A DNA stretch of 64,000 nt, from positions 285,562 to 349,561 of the forward strand of contig NZ_JACXXN010000006.1 in NCBI RefSeq assembly GCF_014904695.1, in the 5' to 3' direction. Made by a program: the position numbers and the translations under genes. Under the pieces are notes generated by a model. The model had not been told where the DNA came from, made no database searches, and was given only the letters and a program-made list of their open reading frames with translations. Each line of letters opens with the position of its first letter. Position 1 is the first letter of the stretch. Source of the stretch: Nostoc sp. MG11. GTDB taxonomy: Bacteria > Cyanobacteriota > Cyanobacteriia > Cyanobacteriales > Nostocaceae. Shown here piece after piece: positions 8,881-17,730 of this stretch.

Positions 8881-8961
8881 GTGTCCTTCTTTGGACACAA
8901 GGGAGAGGCGCGAGGCTTTGCGCCTCTCGGCAGCGATAAAAACTATCGCCGGGAGCCGGCG
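8881..8961. repeat. Stack of four consecutive palindromes
   Basis: Four inverted repeats follow one another: GTGTCC/GGACAC (8881-8898), GAGAGGCGC/GCGCCTCTC (8903-8928), CGATA/TATCG (8934-8948) and CGCCGG/CCGGCG (8947-8961). The last matches the palindrome at 1852-1866. This looks like a composite of dispersed repeats and would fold strongly as RNA or single-stranded DNA. Confidence 0.65.
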
Positions 8962-9106
8962 CACCCTACGGAAAGCAAGCTACATACTTTTCGCTGCGCC
9001 TCTGCATGAACCAAATTTATATTTCCACTCAGCAACGCCGAATTTTTTACAAAATGTACTTGCCTTTTATAGTTAACCATGCAACACTGCTATATTATGA
9101 AGAAAG

Positions 9107-9169
9107 TACTAAATCTCTACCGACTTACAGTAGTTAACTTAAACTGATCTTGTTACTACCAAGGTAGTT
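9107..9169. promoter_or_regulatory. Weak copy of island operator plus second palindrome
   Basis: TACTAAAT (9107-9114) and TTACAGTA (9125-9132) have the same 26-bp span as the island operator, but only the right half is well conserved. A separate palindrome TTACTACC-AA-GGTAGTTA lies at 9152-9169. Both are about 300 bp upstream of the SfnB/DszC-like gene. Confidence 0.3.
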
Positions 9170-9464
9170 ATTTTGTAAAAGTGCTTGCCAGATAAGGCTT
9201 TAATATTAAGCAGACTCAACAGAACTTAAGGAGAAGCAATGTTAATTCAAAAATGTTGTTGTCCAGTTGACTGAAAAATCACTGGCTTAAACTCTTACTC
9301 TCTGCGCGAGACTAGCTCATAATTTCAATCAGCAATGCCAAAGATTGAATCTTGGGAATTGGGCGAACTATACCTCATCGTGTCGCAACTGAATTCTGCT
9401 TTCACCATTGTCCAATTCCCATTTCCTCATCCATCCATACTCACCATAAGGAGAAAAATAGATA

Positions 9465-10652
9465 ATGGTGCAACTATTAGTTAAAGAAGAATCCAAACAT
9501 TGGATTAATGTTGCTACTTCTTTATCTACGGAATTGGCAGCCACCGCAGTGGAAAGAGATAACAAGGCAGGGCTGCCAGATATAGAAATCCAACGGTTGC
9601 GAGAAACTGGTTTACTACCTTTGGTTGTACCAAAAGAGTATGGTGGTATTGGTGCGACTTGGGCAGAAGCTTTAAAAATAGTCCAAGAACTCTCGAAAGC
9701 AGATGGTTCAATTGGACAGTTGTATGGCAACCATCTTAATTTAACTGCCTTGGCTCATGTTTCGGGAACACTAGAGCAAAAGGAAAAATATTATCGGGAG
9801 ACTGCAAAGAAAATTTTTTTTTGGGCTAATGCCATTAATACCAGAGATAACAGACTAAAAATTACTCCTGATGGAGAACACTTTCGCGTCAGTGGCGTGA
9901 AAAGTTTCGGTACAGGTGTCGCCATTGCAGATTTACGTGTTTTTTCTGCCGTTCAAGATGGTGTGGAATTGCCGTTATTGTTCGTCATTCCCAAAGATAG
10001 GACTGGTATTGTGTCTAATCAAGACTGGGACAATATTGGGCAAAGGCGCACGGATAGCGATACATTCACTTTTGACGATGTTGTAGTAAAAAAAGATGAA
10101 ATTTTGGGATATCCTCATCCTCCTGATGGTGCTTTTAGTACATTTTTGGGAATCATCGCCCAACTGACGAAAACCTATGTTTATTTGGGAATTGCCGCAG
10201 GCGCATTAGAGGCAGCTAAACAATACACTATTACTCAAACAAAACCTTGGATTACGTCTGGTGTTGATAGTGCTACTCAAGACCCCTATATTTTGCATCA
10301 CTATGGAAACTTGTGGACAGAACTGCAAGCAGCAATTAGTTTAGCTGACAAAGCTGCTACCCAAGTGCAACAAGCATGGGACAAAGAAGTTAACCTAACT
10401 ATTGAAGAGAGGGGAGAGGTAGCAATTTCCGTTTTTGCAGCCAAGGGTTTTGCTACTCGTGTTGGTTTGAATCTCACTACAGGTATTTTTGAAGTTATGG
10501 GAACTCGTTCTACAGGGACTAAATACGGCTTTGACCGTTACTGGCGAGATTTACGTACTTTCACGCTTCATGACCCTGTAGATTATAAATTGCGCGATAT
10601 TGGCAATTGGGTACTGAATGAAGAATTACCCTTAGTCACACAATATTCCTAA
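9465..10652 (+). CDS. SfnB/DszC-like acyl-CoA-dehydrogenase-fold flavin monooxygenase
   Basis: The 395-residue product has the acyl-CoA dehydrogenase fold of the SfnB/DszC group, which oxidises organosulfur compounds using reduced flavin instead of acyl-CoA. Seen are the N-terminal helix segment RLRETGLLPLVVPKEYGGIG, the middle domain with FRVSGVKSFGTGVAIAD, and the C-terminal FEVMGTRSTGTKYGFDRYWR with FTLHDPVDYKLRDIGNW, typical of this branch. The start is well placed, with AAGGAG 12 bases upstream of the ATG. It needs a flavin reductase, which I do not see in the window. Neighbours (SsuA, TauD, SsuD) support a role in releasing sulfur from organic compounds. Confidence 0.85.
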   Translation: MVQLLVKEESKHWINVATSLSTELAATAVERDNKAGLPDIEIQRLRETGLLPLVVPKEYGGIGATWAEALKIVQELSKADGSIGQLYGNHLNLTALAHVSGTLEQKEKYYRETAKKIFFWANAINTRDNRLKITPDGEHFRVSGVKSFGTGVAIADLRVFSAVQDGVELPLLFVIPKDRTGIVSNQDWDNIGQRRTDSDTFTFDDVVVKKDEILGYPHPPDGAFSTFLGIIAQLTKTYVYLGIAAGALEAAKQYTITQTKPWITSGVDSATQDPYILHHYGNLWTELQAAISLADKAATQVQQAWDKEVNLTIEERGEVAISVFAAKGFATRVGLNLTTGIFEVMGTRSTGTKYGFDRYWRDLRTFTLHDPVDYKLRDIGNWVLNEELPLVTQYS

Positions 10653-10679
10653 AGGTTCCGCCATAGTAAACGTTTAATC

Positions 10680-10712
10680 GGTCATTGGTCATTGGTCATT
10701 AGTCATTAGTGC
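10680..10712. repeat. Tandem heptamer repeat (GGTCATT type)
   Basis: About four to five 7-bp units GGTCATT/AGTCATT in the gap between the monooxygenase and the haloperoxidase-family gene; same STRR class as at 7657. Confidence 0.7.
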
Positions 10713-10811
10713 CAATAATGAAATGAGTTAAATCTCACCCATTCGCTGTTAGGCGTCCTCGTTCGCGTTGCATAGCAAAGAGTAGGCGCAGAAGCGCAGA
10801 GATGTACAGTT

Positions 10812-12557
10812 ATGAATCAGAGAAAATCCAAAGTTATTGTGAGTGCAGCTAGTAGACGGTCTTTTTTGTTACACACTAGTATCTTTACTGCAAGTGGTGT
10901 TGTAGCAGGGGCAATAGGTTTAAAGTTTTCTGCTCAAAAAGGTCAGGCACAAGAGCAGATATCTTCTGCTAAGAACAAGTTTACGGAAAAGGCTTATCAC
11001 ATACGTGTTGCCGCAGCCGAGGCTAATCGTCAAATTCCTATTGCGTCCAATCCTACTAATGGTGATGAGGGACGGTATCCTAATAAAATTGGCTCTGATA
11101 CTAAGGGACTACCACACAACAAACAGGGTGAGGTTGACCTAAAAGCTTATGACTCTTTGACTAAAGCAGTAACAACCCATGATCATGATGACTTTGAAAA
11201 GGTCATTTTGGGTGGAACCAGAAAATTGGTTAATGCTCAGGGACCTCTCGCGGCCAGTTTAGAAGGATGTCATGGAGAGCAGGTAGCAGTACCGCCGCCA
11301 CCAACTCTAGCTAGTTCAGAACGGGCTGTAGAAGCTGTTGAACTTTATTGGCAAGCCCTATTGCGGGACGTACCTTTTCATAAATTACAGAACAACACTG
11401 ACGAACCTCTGGTATTGACAGCTGTTGAAGAACTTAATCAGCTTTTAACGTTCAAAGGGCCAAAACAAAATGGACGTGTCACCCCCCAAACTCTATTTCG
11501 TGGTACTGTCACCTACGTTGATCAAAATGACAAATCTGGCAGGACAGCAAAACACGTAACTCCGCCAGGGGTATTAGTGGGGCCTCACATCTCCCAGTTT
11601 GCATTGTTGAATATTCCTTGGGGCGTTCAGTTTATTCCGCCTGTGATTCGGACGGCTTTACCTGGTAATGATTTCCTCACTGATTATGAAGAATGGCTGA
11701 ATGTGCAGAATGGCGGTACTCCTAGAGCTATTCAGTATGACCCAGTGCGTCGTTACGTATCGACAATTCGTGACTTATCAGAATTTTCCCATGCACCGGG
11801 GGCGGCATTTTCTGGCGCTGCTCTCATTTTGGGTAGTAGTCCCAACGCTAACGACCCTTTAAGTAGTGGAATTGGCGCACCGTTTAATTCAGGTAATCCC
11901 TTTATTAAATCAAAAACCCAACAGGGGGGCAATGGGTCATTTGCCCTCGGACATTTAGAAGCCTTACTGTCCTTGGGTAGATCCCGCGCTATTAGAGCTG
12001 CTTACTGGCAGAAGTTTTATGTACACCGCACTCTGCGTCCAGAGGCTTATGGTGGGCTAGTCCATAACAACATTGTCAATAAAACTAAATATCCGACTCA
12101 TAGAGACATATTAAACTCCCAAGCTTTAGCTCGGAGTTTCAGTAAATTTGGTTCTTATCTCTTACCGCATGGATACCCAGAAGGCTCACCCATCCATTCA
12201 TCTTATGTTGGTGGCGCAGCCTCTATTGCTGGTGTCAGTGCCACATTGTTAAAAGCATACTTTGACGAAGATTTTGTCATCCCTAATCCTGTAGTCCCTG
12301 ATCCTAATGACCCCACTAAGGTAATTCCCTATACAGGAGAGCCTTTAACTGTGGGTGGAGAATTAAATAAACTGGCAGCTAATTATACTCTTGGTCGTGG
12401 TCATGGTGGTATTCACTGGCGCACAGATGGTTCTGCTGGCATAGCTTTGGGTGAAGAAATTGCCATCAGCATCCTGAAAGATGAAAGGTTGGGTTACAAC
12501 GAAAAATTTAATGGCTTCACATTCACAAAATTTGATGGGATGAAAGTCACAGTTTAA
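10812..12557 (+). CDS. Tat-exported vanadium haloperoxidase-family protein lacking one active-site His
   Basis: A 581-residue member of the vanadium-dependent haloperoxidase / PAP2-like phosphoesterase superfamily. The N-terminus has a twin-arginine signal, SRRSFLL, followed by a hydrophobic stretch, so export to the periplasm is likely. Vanadate or phosphate-binding residues can be followed: Lys401 and Arg409-Pro410 in KFYVHRTLRPE, the SPIHSSYVGGA loop, and His535 with Asp539 in GGIHWRTDG. In haloperoxidases the middle motif normally ends in a catalytic histidine (S-G-H). Here that position is Ala469, which may abolish halide oxidation or change the reaction. It lies between the SfnB/DszC-like gene and ssuA on the same strand, an unusual setting. 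Confidence 0.85.
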   Translation: MNQRKSKVIVSAASRRSFLLHTSIFTASGVVAGAIGLKFSAQKGQAQEQISSAKNKFTEKAYHIRVAAAEANRQIPIASNPTNGDEGRYPNKIGSDTKGLPHNKQGEVDLKAYDSLTKAVTTHDHDDFEKVILGGTRKLVNAQGPLAASLEGCHGEQVAVPPPPTLASSERAVEAVELYWQALLRDVPFHKLQNNTDEPLVLTAVEELNQLLTFKGPKQNGRVTPQTLFRGTVTYVDQNDKSGRTAKHVTPPGVLVGPHISQFALLNIPWGVQFIPPVIRTALPGNDFLTDYEEWLNVQNGGTPRAIQYDPVRRYVSTIRDLSEFSHAPGAAFSGAALILGSSPNANDPLSSGIGAPFNSGNPFIKSKTQQGGNGSFALGHLEALLSLGRSRAIRAAYWQKFYVHRTLRPEAYGGLVHNNIVNKTKYPTHRDILNSQALARSFSKFGSYLLPHGYPEGSPIHSSYVGGAASIAGVSATLLKAYFDEDFVIPNPVVPDPNDPTKVIPYTGEPLTVGGELNKLAANYTLGRGHGGIHWRTDGSAGIALGEEIAISILKDERLGYNEKFNGFTFTKFDGMKVTV

Positions 12558-12603
12558 ATTTTTAATTTCACAACTTATTTGATAATTAGAGGTGAATTAA
12601 TTC

Positions 12604-13707
12604 ATGAAAGATTTTAGAAAACAAATTGCATTCTGGAACAACCGACGCATCACTCGTCGTCACGCTTTATTTGCTTTTGGCTACAGTTTAGTATTATCCA
12701 CTACATTATTTAGTTGCAGCAATTCACCTAATAATTCTCAGCAACAAGCAGTTTCATCAGCTTCTAATGTAGCTAGTAGTAGTAATACTACTGCTGATAA
12801 AGTAATTAGAATTGTCCGCTCTAAACAACTTACTGCCCTAGCCGTCTTAGAACAAAAAGGTATTCTAGCAGAACGATTAAAACCTTTAGGATATAGGGTA
12901 GAGTGGCCAGAGTTTGCTGCCGGGCCACAACAATTAGAAGCTTTAAATGCAGGCGCACTTGATATTGCCTACACAGCCGAATCTCCTCCTGTTTTTTCTC
13001 AAGCAGCCGACGCACCTCTTGTATATCTAGCGGCTAATTCTTCTGATGGTCAATCAGTTTCACTGTTAGTCCCTAAAAACTCTCCTATTCAAAGTGTCAA
13101 AGATTTAAAAGGGAAAAAAGTAGCTTTTCAAAAAGCATCAATCGGTCATTATCTGATACTTAGAGCCTTAGAAAGAGAAGGTTTAAAGCTCAGTGATATA
13201 GAATCAGTCTACCTACCACCTCCAGATGCTAATGTGGCATTTAGTCAAGGTAGAGTAGATGCTTGGTTTATCTGGGAACCATTTGTTACAAGAAATGTTC
13301 AAAATAACACGGGACGTGTTTTAACTGATGGTGGGAATGGTTTGCGAGATACTAACAACTTTATATCCACAAACCGCAAATTCTATGAAGAAAATCGAGA
13401 GGTCATCAAAGTCTTTTTAGAAGAAGTACAAAAAGCCCAAAATTGGGCAAAAAATAACCCTAAAGAAATTTCCCAATTACTCTCTGCAACAACTCAACTT
13501 GATACACCTACGTTAGAGATTATGCACAAAAAGTATGATTTTACCCTGATTCCAATTACCGCAGCAATTATTAATAAACAACAAGAAGTTGCTGACAAAT
13601 GGTATAGCCTAGAACTCATACCTAAGAAGGTAAATGTGAAAGATGGCTTCTTGACTCCTGAACAATATGCCGAAATTACTCCTCAAGAAGTGCTTGCAAA
13701 AAAATAA
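12604..13707 (+). CDS. ssuA: SsuA-type sulfonate ABC transporter substrate-binding lipoprotein
   Basis: A periplasmic binding protein of 367 residues. The N-terminus combines a twin-arginine TRRHALF with a lipobox-like LFSC (Cys38), so it is probably a lipid-anchored Tat or Sec substrate. The mature part shows family landmarks: RLKPLGYRVEWPEFAAGPQ, the segment IAYTAESPPVFSQAA, GKKVAFQKASIGHYLILRAL, and AWFIWEPFV. It should capture sulfonates or related organosulfur anions for the SsuC/SsuB permease encoded at 18.2-20 kb. An AGAGGTG stands 11-17 bases before the ATG. A second SsuA-type gene lies at 35048. Confidence 0.88.
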   Translation: MKDFRKQIAFWNNRRITRRHALFAFGYSLVLSTTLFSCSNSPNNSQQQAVSSASNVASSSNTTADKVIRIVRSKQLTALAVLEQKGILAERLKPLGYRVEWPEFAAGPQQLEALNAGALDIAYTAESPPVFSQAADAPLVYLAANSSDGQSVSLLVPKNSPIQSVKDLKGKKVAFQKASIGHYLILRALEREGLKLSDIESVYLPPPDANVAFSQGRVDAWFIWEPFVTRNVQNNTGRVLTDGGNGLRDTNNFISTNRKFYEENREVIKVFLEEVQKAQNWAKNNPKEISQLLSATTQLDTPTLEIMHKKYDFTLIPITAAIINKQQEVADKWYSLELIPKKVNVKDGFLTPEQYAEITPQEVLAKK

Positions 13708-13768
13708 TATTTGGGATGTTAACTATTAGTTGTTCTTTAGAAATTGTGGGAGATTTTAACAATCACTT

Positions 13769-14632
13769 ATGTCTACACTCACTTTAACTAACTTTCAAAT
13801 TACTGACCTTAATGCACCTCTAGGCGCTGTAGTAACTGGACTGGATGCTAGTCAGCCGATTAAACCGGAAGTCATCTTACAACTGAAACAAGCATTACTT
13901 GAACACCACATCCTTATCTTCAAAAACCAAAACCTGACCGATGAGCAATTCTTAAACTTTGCTTTTATTTTTGGTTCTCTATTTGTCCCACCAGATAACA
14001 TCCCAGTTCTTGCTTCTCAACCAGGAGTCACACCCGTAATAATTCCTGTTTCTAATGTTGATGGTGGCTATACTGGGACTGGTGAACTAACTTTTCATTC
14101 TGATCATAAGTGGACTCCTTATCCTTCTAGTGGTTCTTTACTCTATGCTTTAGAAGTTCCCTCGGAAGGTGGAGATACTTACTGGTTAAATCTGAATTTG
14201 GCTTATGAATCTCTTGATGAGTCTATAAAGCGTCGAATAGCAGATTTGCAGTTGATTACATACAATCCGTTTTTAAATAAACCAAATACACCTCGTTCTA
14301 AATACCGTCTAGACAAGAGTATTCCCCTAATTAGTCCTGTATTTCCTCACCCACTAGTACGAACACATCCAGAAAGTGGGAAAAAGATTTTATATTTGGA
14401 TTACGCCACAGAAGTGGAAATTATTGGTTTAGATCCGCAAGAAGGATCTGAATTAATTGAACATCTGCGATCGCATTTACATCAACCTCAGTTTTATTAT
14501 CAACACAAATGGTCTGTAGGCGATATTGTCTATTGGGATAATCAAGCGACTTTACATTATCGTCAAGCATTTGACCCCAATCAACGCCGGGTGATGAAAC
14601 GGATAAGTTTAGCGGGTAGCCGTCCATTTTGA
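13769..14632 (+). CDS. TauD/TfdA-family Fe(II)/2-oxoglutarate dioxygenase
   Basis: The 287-residue product has the iron-binding facial triad of the family: His110 and Asp112 in LTFHSDHKW, and distal His263 in QATLHYR. Arg278 in MKRISLAG fits the 2-oxoglutarate-binding arginine. Members hydroxylate the carbon next to a sulfonate, sulfate ester or ether, so that sulfite or another leaving group is released. The neighbouring ssuA and the nearby ssuD make an organosulfur substrate probable, but taurine itself cannot be asserted. A strong hairpin at 14688 follows the gene and probably ends the transcript that begins with the flavin monooxygenase or haloperoxidase gene. Confidence 0.88.
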   Translation: MSTLTLTNFQITDLNAPLGAVVTGLDASQPIKPEVILQLKQALLEHHILIFKNQNLTDEQFLNFAFIFGSLFVPPDNIPVLASQPGVTPVIIPVSNVDGGYTGTGELTFHSDHKWTPYPSSGSLLYALEVPSEGGDTYWLNLNLAYESLDESIKRRIADLQLITYNPFLNKPNTPRSKYRLDKSIPLISPVFPHPLVRTHPESGKKILYLDYATEVEIIGLDPQEGSELIEHLRSHLHQPQFYYQHKWSVGDIVYWDNQATLHYRQAFDPNQRRVMKRISLAGSRPF

Positions 14633-14687
14633 GGAAAAATCCCATTTCAAAAATTCCATTTATTTGAAAAGATAATTTGAGCTAGAA

Positions 14688-14720
14688 GAACCCCGTTTTC
14701 TTGAATAAACCGGGGTTTTT
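14688..14720 (+). terminator. Rho-independent terminator after TauD-type gene
   Basis: AACCCCG (14689-14695) pairs with CGGGGTT (14711-14717), extended by a short GTTT/AAAC stretch, and is followed by a run of T. Position 56 bp after the dioxygenase stop fits transcription end of that gene. Confidence 0.75.
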
Positions 14721-14887
14721 ACTTTGTGATGATTTAAATTTTATTGATTGAGAATATTTGAATTATACCTTCAAAATTATTAACGCTAACTATTCATATT
14801 TTTGACGAACTTAGATAATATATAATATAATCTACACTAAGATTATCGAGTTATCGTTCTTTTGTTTAATTGAAGGCAGAAATCAAA

Positions 14888-15133
14888 ATGGCATTAGCTC
14901 AACACATCAATATCCAAGACGCTAAAAAAGTAAATAATTATTTTTTGTTGAAGATATTACAACTTGGTACAGATTTGTTAAAGCAGCTATGGTGGCACAC
15001 TAAAGCGTATACGACAGTTTTCGGTATTATGTTGTTGACCTTTGCCAGCCTCGTATTTTTATATATACATTATTTGTCTGGGAAAAAGTTGACTCAATTT
15101 TTTCAAAATGAAACTGTTGTAGAACAAAAATGA
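14888..15133 (+). CDS. Small single-pass membrane protein, unknown
   Basis: The ATG at 14888 is preferred over an upstream in-frame TTG at 14870. The 81-residue product has a polar N-terminus (MALAQHINIQDAKKVNNYF), one clear hydrophobic helix (TTVFGIMLLTFASLVFLYIH) and a charged C-terminal tail. I do not recognise a family. It sits alone between the terminator and a decayed TPR gene, in a poor-quality accessory region, but the codon pattern and the well-formed membrane helix suggest a real gene. Confidence 0.45.
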   Translation: MALAQHINIQDAKKVNNYFLLKILQLGTDLLKQLWWHTKAYTTVFGIMLLTFASLVFLYIHYLSGKKLTQFFQNETVVEQK

Positions 15134-15194
15134 CTATATATAAAAGATTGCAAATTACATCTTATCTAGCTCACAATTGGTTCGGATTCTATCA

Positions 15195-15770
15195 GGTGAT
15201 CGCTTGGCGTGCCATCTTTTCTGCTACTTGGAGTTGATGACATTGTTCTAAACAAAATGCCACCATGCTATATAAATAATGTTATTGGGGATTGCTAGGT
15301 AAAACTTTCCGAGCAATTTCCAGTAATTTTTCTTTATTGCCTATATAAAAATAGTGATACTGTCCCTGCTGTACGGAAATCAAATCACGGGGAAATTGAT
15401 TGCCAATCTCTTCATGAGTGGCGATCACTTCACTACCTCAATCTCTTGATTTGCTCAAGCTGAAATTGCTTGCACATATAACTGTTCTCTGGCGGTAATC
15501 TTAATGCAATGCTGTTGTGCAGTTTGCACATATGGTAAAGCTCACTGCCAAGCTTTGTTATTTTCTTGGATGAGATAATGAGCAGCCGCATAAGCATGAG
15601 CTAATACACAAGTGGAATCTGCCGCAATTGCTTGTAAAACTGCTGTTTCTGCACCTTTGCCATAGCAAAGTGCTGATCGATAAAATAGTTAATAGCTGCG
15701 ATCGCCTGGGCTGAATCTGTCGTAACTACTAATCCTTGTGCATCTTTAAAGCATGATCAATTCCTTGCAG
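15195..15770 (-). pseudogene. Decayed TPR (TTC38-like) protein gene
   Basis: Translated on the minus strand in shifting frames, this stretch reads FKDAQGLVVTTDSAQAIAA, then ADSTCVLAHAYAAAHYLIQE, then ALPYVQTAQQHCIKITARE, then RDLISVQQGQYHYF, then a segment close to LEQCHQLQVAEKMARQA. Together these form a TPR protein of the type annotated as tetratricopeptide repeat protein 38, broken by several stops (for example a TGA after AW) and at least three frameshifts. No intact start is present. The gene is dead; its remnant explains most of the 15134-16031 gap. Confidence 0.75.
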
Positions 15771-15872
15771 CAAGATTTGTGAAGCAAACTATAAACTACG
15801 GTAAGTCTATATAAATAATGGGCTTGAAAGCCAGAGTATGTCATATCTACCAAAAAACCGCAAGTATTAAAC

Positions 15873-15898
15873 TACTGTAACTTTACCAATTAACCGTG
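15873..15898. promoter_or_regulatory. Degenerate island operator
   Basis: TACTGTAA, a 10-bp spacer, then TAACCGTG: 7/8 and 6/8 matches to the half-sites of the perfect copy 92 bp downstream. An isolated left half-site TACGGTAA also occurs at 15797-15804. Confidence 0.5.
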
Positions 15899-15964
15899 TT
15901 TACTTTTGTAAAGGTATTGCTTTGCTCAACTGGCTGTGCGATAGTCTAAAAGTAATTCAAATAA

Positions 15965-15990
15965 TACGGTAATTTGATAGAATTACCGTA
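15965..15990. promoter_or_regulatory. Perfect palindromic operator upstream of ssuD
   Basis: TACGGTAA, 10 bp, TTACCGTA; the symmetry extends to 12-bp arms (15963-15974 with 15981-15992). It ends 41 bp before the ssuD start codon. The same palindrome with the same spacing stands before the MFS gene at 28180, so it is probably the binding site of a regulator of the organosulfur genes. The spacing GTA-N12-TAC does not fit NtcA (GTA-N8-TAC). Confidence 0.7.
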
Positions 15991-16031
15991 TTTAAACAAC
16001 CAGGAAATATTGCAGCTACTCTGACATAATC

Positions 16032-17177
16032 ATGCAGCTACTTTGGTTTATTCCGACTCACGGTGAAGGGCGCTACCTTGGTACTGCCATAGGCGGGCGG
16101 GCAGTCAACTTTGATTACTGGCGACAGATTGCCCAGGCAGTAGATCATTTAGGTTTTACAGGCGCATTACTACCTACAGGTCGTTCATGTGAAGATGCCT
16201 GGGTTTTGGCATCAACTTTAGTAACACATACCAAGCAAATGAAGTTTTTGGTGGCCATACGTCCGGGGTTGATGTCGCCGGGAGTAGCAGCAAGGATGGC
16301 AGCAACATTTGATCGCATTTCTGGCGGACGATTGCTGATTAACGTGGTTACAGGTGGCGATCCGGTGGAATTGGCAGGGGATGGCTTACATCTTTCTCAT
16401 GACGATCGCTACAGATTAACAGATGAGTTTTTAGCAGTGTGGCGACAGATAGCAGCCGGAGAAACTGCCGACTTCCAGGGAAATCATCTGAATATCCAAA
16501 GTGGTAAACTGTTATTTCCCACAATCCAGAAACCTCATCCGCCTCTGTGGTTTGGAGGTTCTTCCCTGATTGCTCAAGAAATTGCAGCCAAACACGTAGA
16601 TGTATATTTAACTTGGGGCGAACCACCAGAACAAGTTGCCCAAAAGATTGCCTCTGTACGCCGATTAGCAGCAGCCCAAGGGAGAACATTACGTTTTGGG
16701 ATTCGTCTCCACGTCATTGTGCGGGAGACTGAAAGCCAAGCCTGGGATGCAGCTAATGATTTGATTCGTTACGTAGATGAAGATGCGATCGCCAAAACCC
16801 AACAAGCCTACGCACGCATGGATTCCGAAGGACAACACCGCATGAAAGAATTACACAACGGCTCTCGTGAAGCCTTAGAAATTAGCCCGAATTTATGGGC
16901 AGGAATTGGCTTAGTGCGTGGTGGTGCTGGCACAGCCTTAGTAGGCGATGCCGATACTGTTGCTCAGAGAATGCTGGAATATCAAAAATTAGGTATCGAT
17001 ACCTTCATCTTCTCTGGTTATCCTCATTTAGAAGAAGCATATCGGGTAGCAGAATTACTTTTCCCTCATTTACCCCTAGACAATCAGCCAATACTAGAAC
17101 CGCAACTATTGAGTCCCTTTGGCGAAGTTGTAGCCAACCAAGAATTCCCCAAACAGCAAATCGCCACCGTAGATTAA
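16032..17177 (+). CDS. ssuD: FMNH2-dependent alkanesulfonate monooxygenase
   Basis: SsuD splits alkanesulfonates into aldehyde and sulfite with FMNH2 and oxygen. The 381-residue length equals that of typical SsuD. Diagnostic segments are the N-terminal [15 protein letters not shown], the block [34 protein letters not shown], and PPLWFGGSS, all characteristic of this luciferase-fold branch. No SsuE flavin reductase is adjacent. The gene is preceded by the perfect operator palindrome at 15965. It is followed by IS debris and then by convergent ssuB and ssuC, so the classical ssu operon is here split into two oppositely oriented units. Confidence 0.95.
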   Translation: MQLLWFIPTHGEGRYLGTAIGGRAVNFDYWRQIAQAVDHLGFTGALLPTGRSCEDAWVLASTLVTHTKQMKFLVAIRPGLMSPGVAARMAATFDRISGGRLLINVVTGGDPVELAGDGLHLSHDDRYRLTDEFLAVWRQIAAGETADFQGNHLNIQSGKLLFPTIQKPHPPLWFGGSSLIAQEIAAKHVDVYLTWGEPPEQVAQKIASVRRLAAAQGRTLRFGIRLHVIVRETESQAWDAANDLIRYVDEDAIAKTQQAYARMDSEGQHRMKELHNGSREALEISPNLWAGIGLVRGGAGTALVGDADTVAQRMLEYQKLGIDTFIFSGYPHLEEAYRVAELLFPHLPLDNQPILEPQLLSPFGEVVANQEFPKQQIATVD

Positions 17178-17298
17178 AAAACACTCCGCGTACCTCTAGC
17201 TTGAAAATGGAGGTGGAGGAGATAGGCAAGAGAAAGTGGCTGTAGGGGATACATTTTTCGTACAGCAAGAGAGTTGACAAACAATAACGGTTCTTCAA

Positions 17299-17587
17299 TT
17301 AAGAAACAATTGCAATCTCAGTAAGGGATACTTGAAAACCGAGTTTCTCTAATTGCTTAACTAAACGTTTTTTCTTGAGTTGTGGTTTTTCGAGACGGTC
17401 AAAGTAAGAAACACCCAGTTCGGAGTAAGGAGTATTGCGTTGAATCAGATGGTAAGCAATCACTAAAATCGAATGAGCAACATCAACCGCAGCGCGTTTA
17501 GCCCCACGTCGTGCACTGAGACGACGAAACTGTGCAGCTAGATAAGTGTAACGACCTGCAATGCTAATCGGAGTTTTGAAAGCCTTG
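17299..17587 (-). pseudogene. IS110-family transposase C-terminal remnant
   Basis: The minus strand encodes about 95 residues without a start codon: AGRYTYLAAQFRRLSARRG-type sequence followed by AAVDVAHSILVIAYHLIQRN and a stop at 17299-17301. This is the conserved C-terminal part of IS110/IS116/IS902-family transposases. The N-terminal catalytic part is missing, cut where IS630-like sequence begins. Confidence 0.75.
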
Positions 17588-17694
17588 ATGAAGTTGAGGA
17601 AATTTTAATTCAACGTTGTCGTCAAATTATTGACCAGCCTGATTTTGTATATGGCTTAACCAATTTTCACTGGTGGCCCAAATTAGCGACTTAA
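17581..17694 (+). pseudogene. IS630-family transposase C-terminal remnant
   Basis: The plus strand reads SLDEVEEILIQRCRQIIDQ and then YGLTNFHWWPKLAT and stop, the typical tail of cyanobacterial IS630 transposases. It abuts the IS110 remnant within about 10 bp, so one element probably inserted into, or recombined with, the other before both decayed. Confidence 0.65.
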
Positions 17695-17730
17695 TTATGG
17701 GCAATTTGCCGAACATGATATCAATCGCTA

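Larger units (their letters stand above)
8457..9464. other. 1-kb gap after truncated Rieske gene
   Basis: No convincing gene is visible on either strand. Short open frames at 8818-9076 read through repeat DNA and are not credible. The stretch includes the stacked hairpins at 8881-8961 and the candidate regulatory palindromes at 9107-9169 ahead of the monooxygenase gene. It probably contains the eroded 3' part of the Rieske gene. Confidence 0.5.

Noticed and set aside
8818..9076. Two overlapping + strand open frames of 63 and 82 codons
   Set aside because: They read through stacked palindromic repeat DNA, have no ribosome-binding site and give no protein-like sequence.
15965..15990. NtcA binding site
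   Set aside because: The palindrome contains GTA and TAC, but with 12 bases between them; NtcA needs 8.
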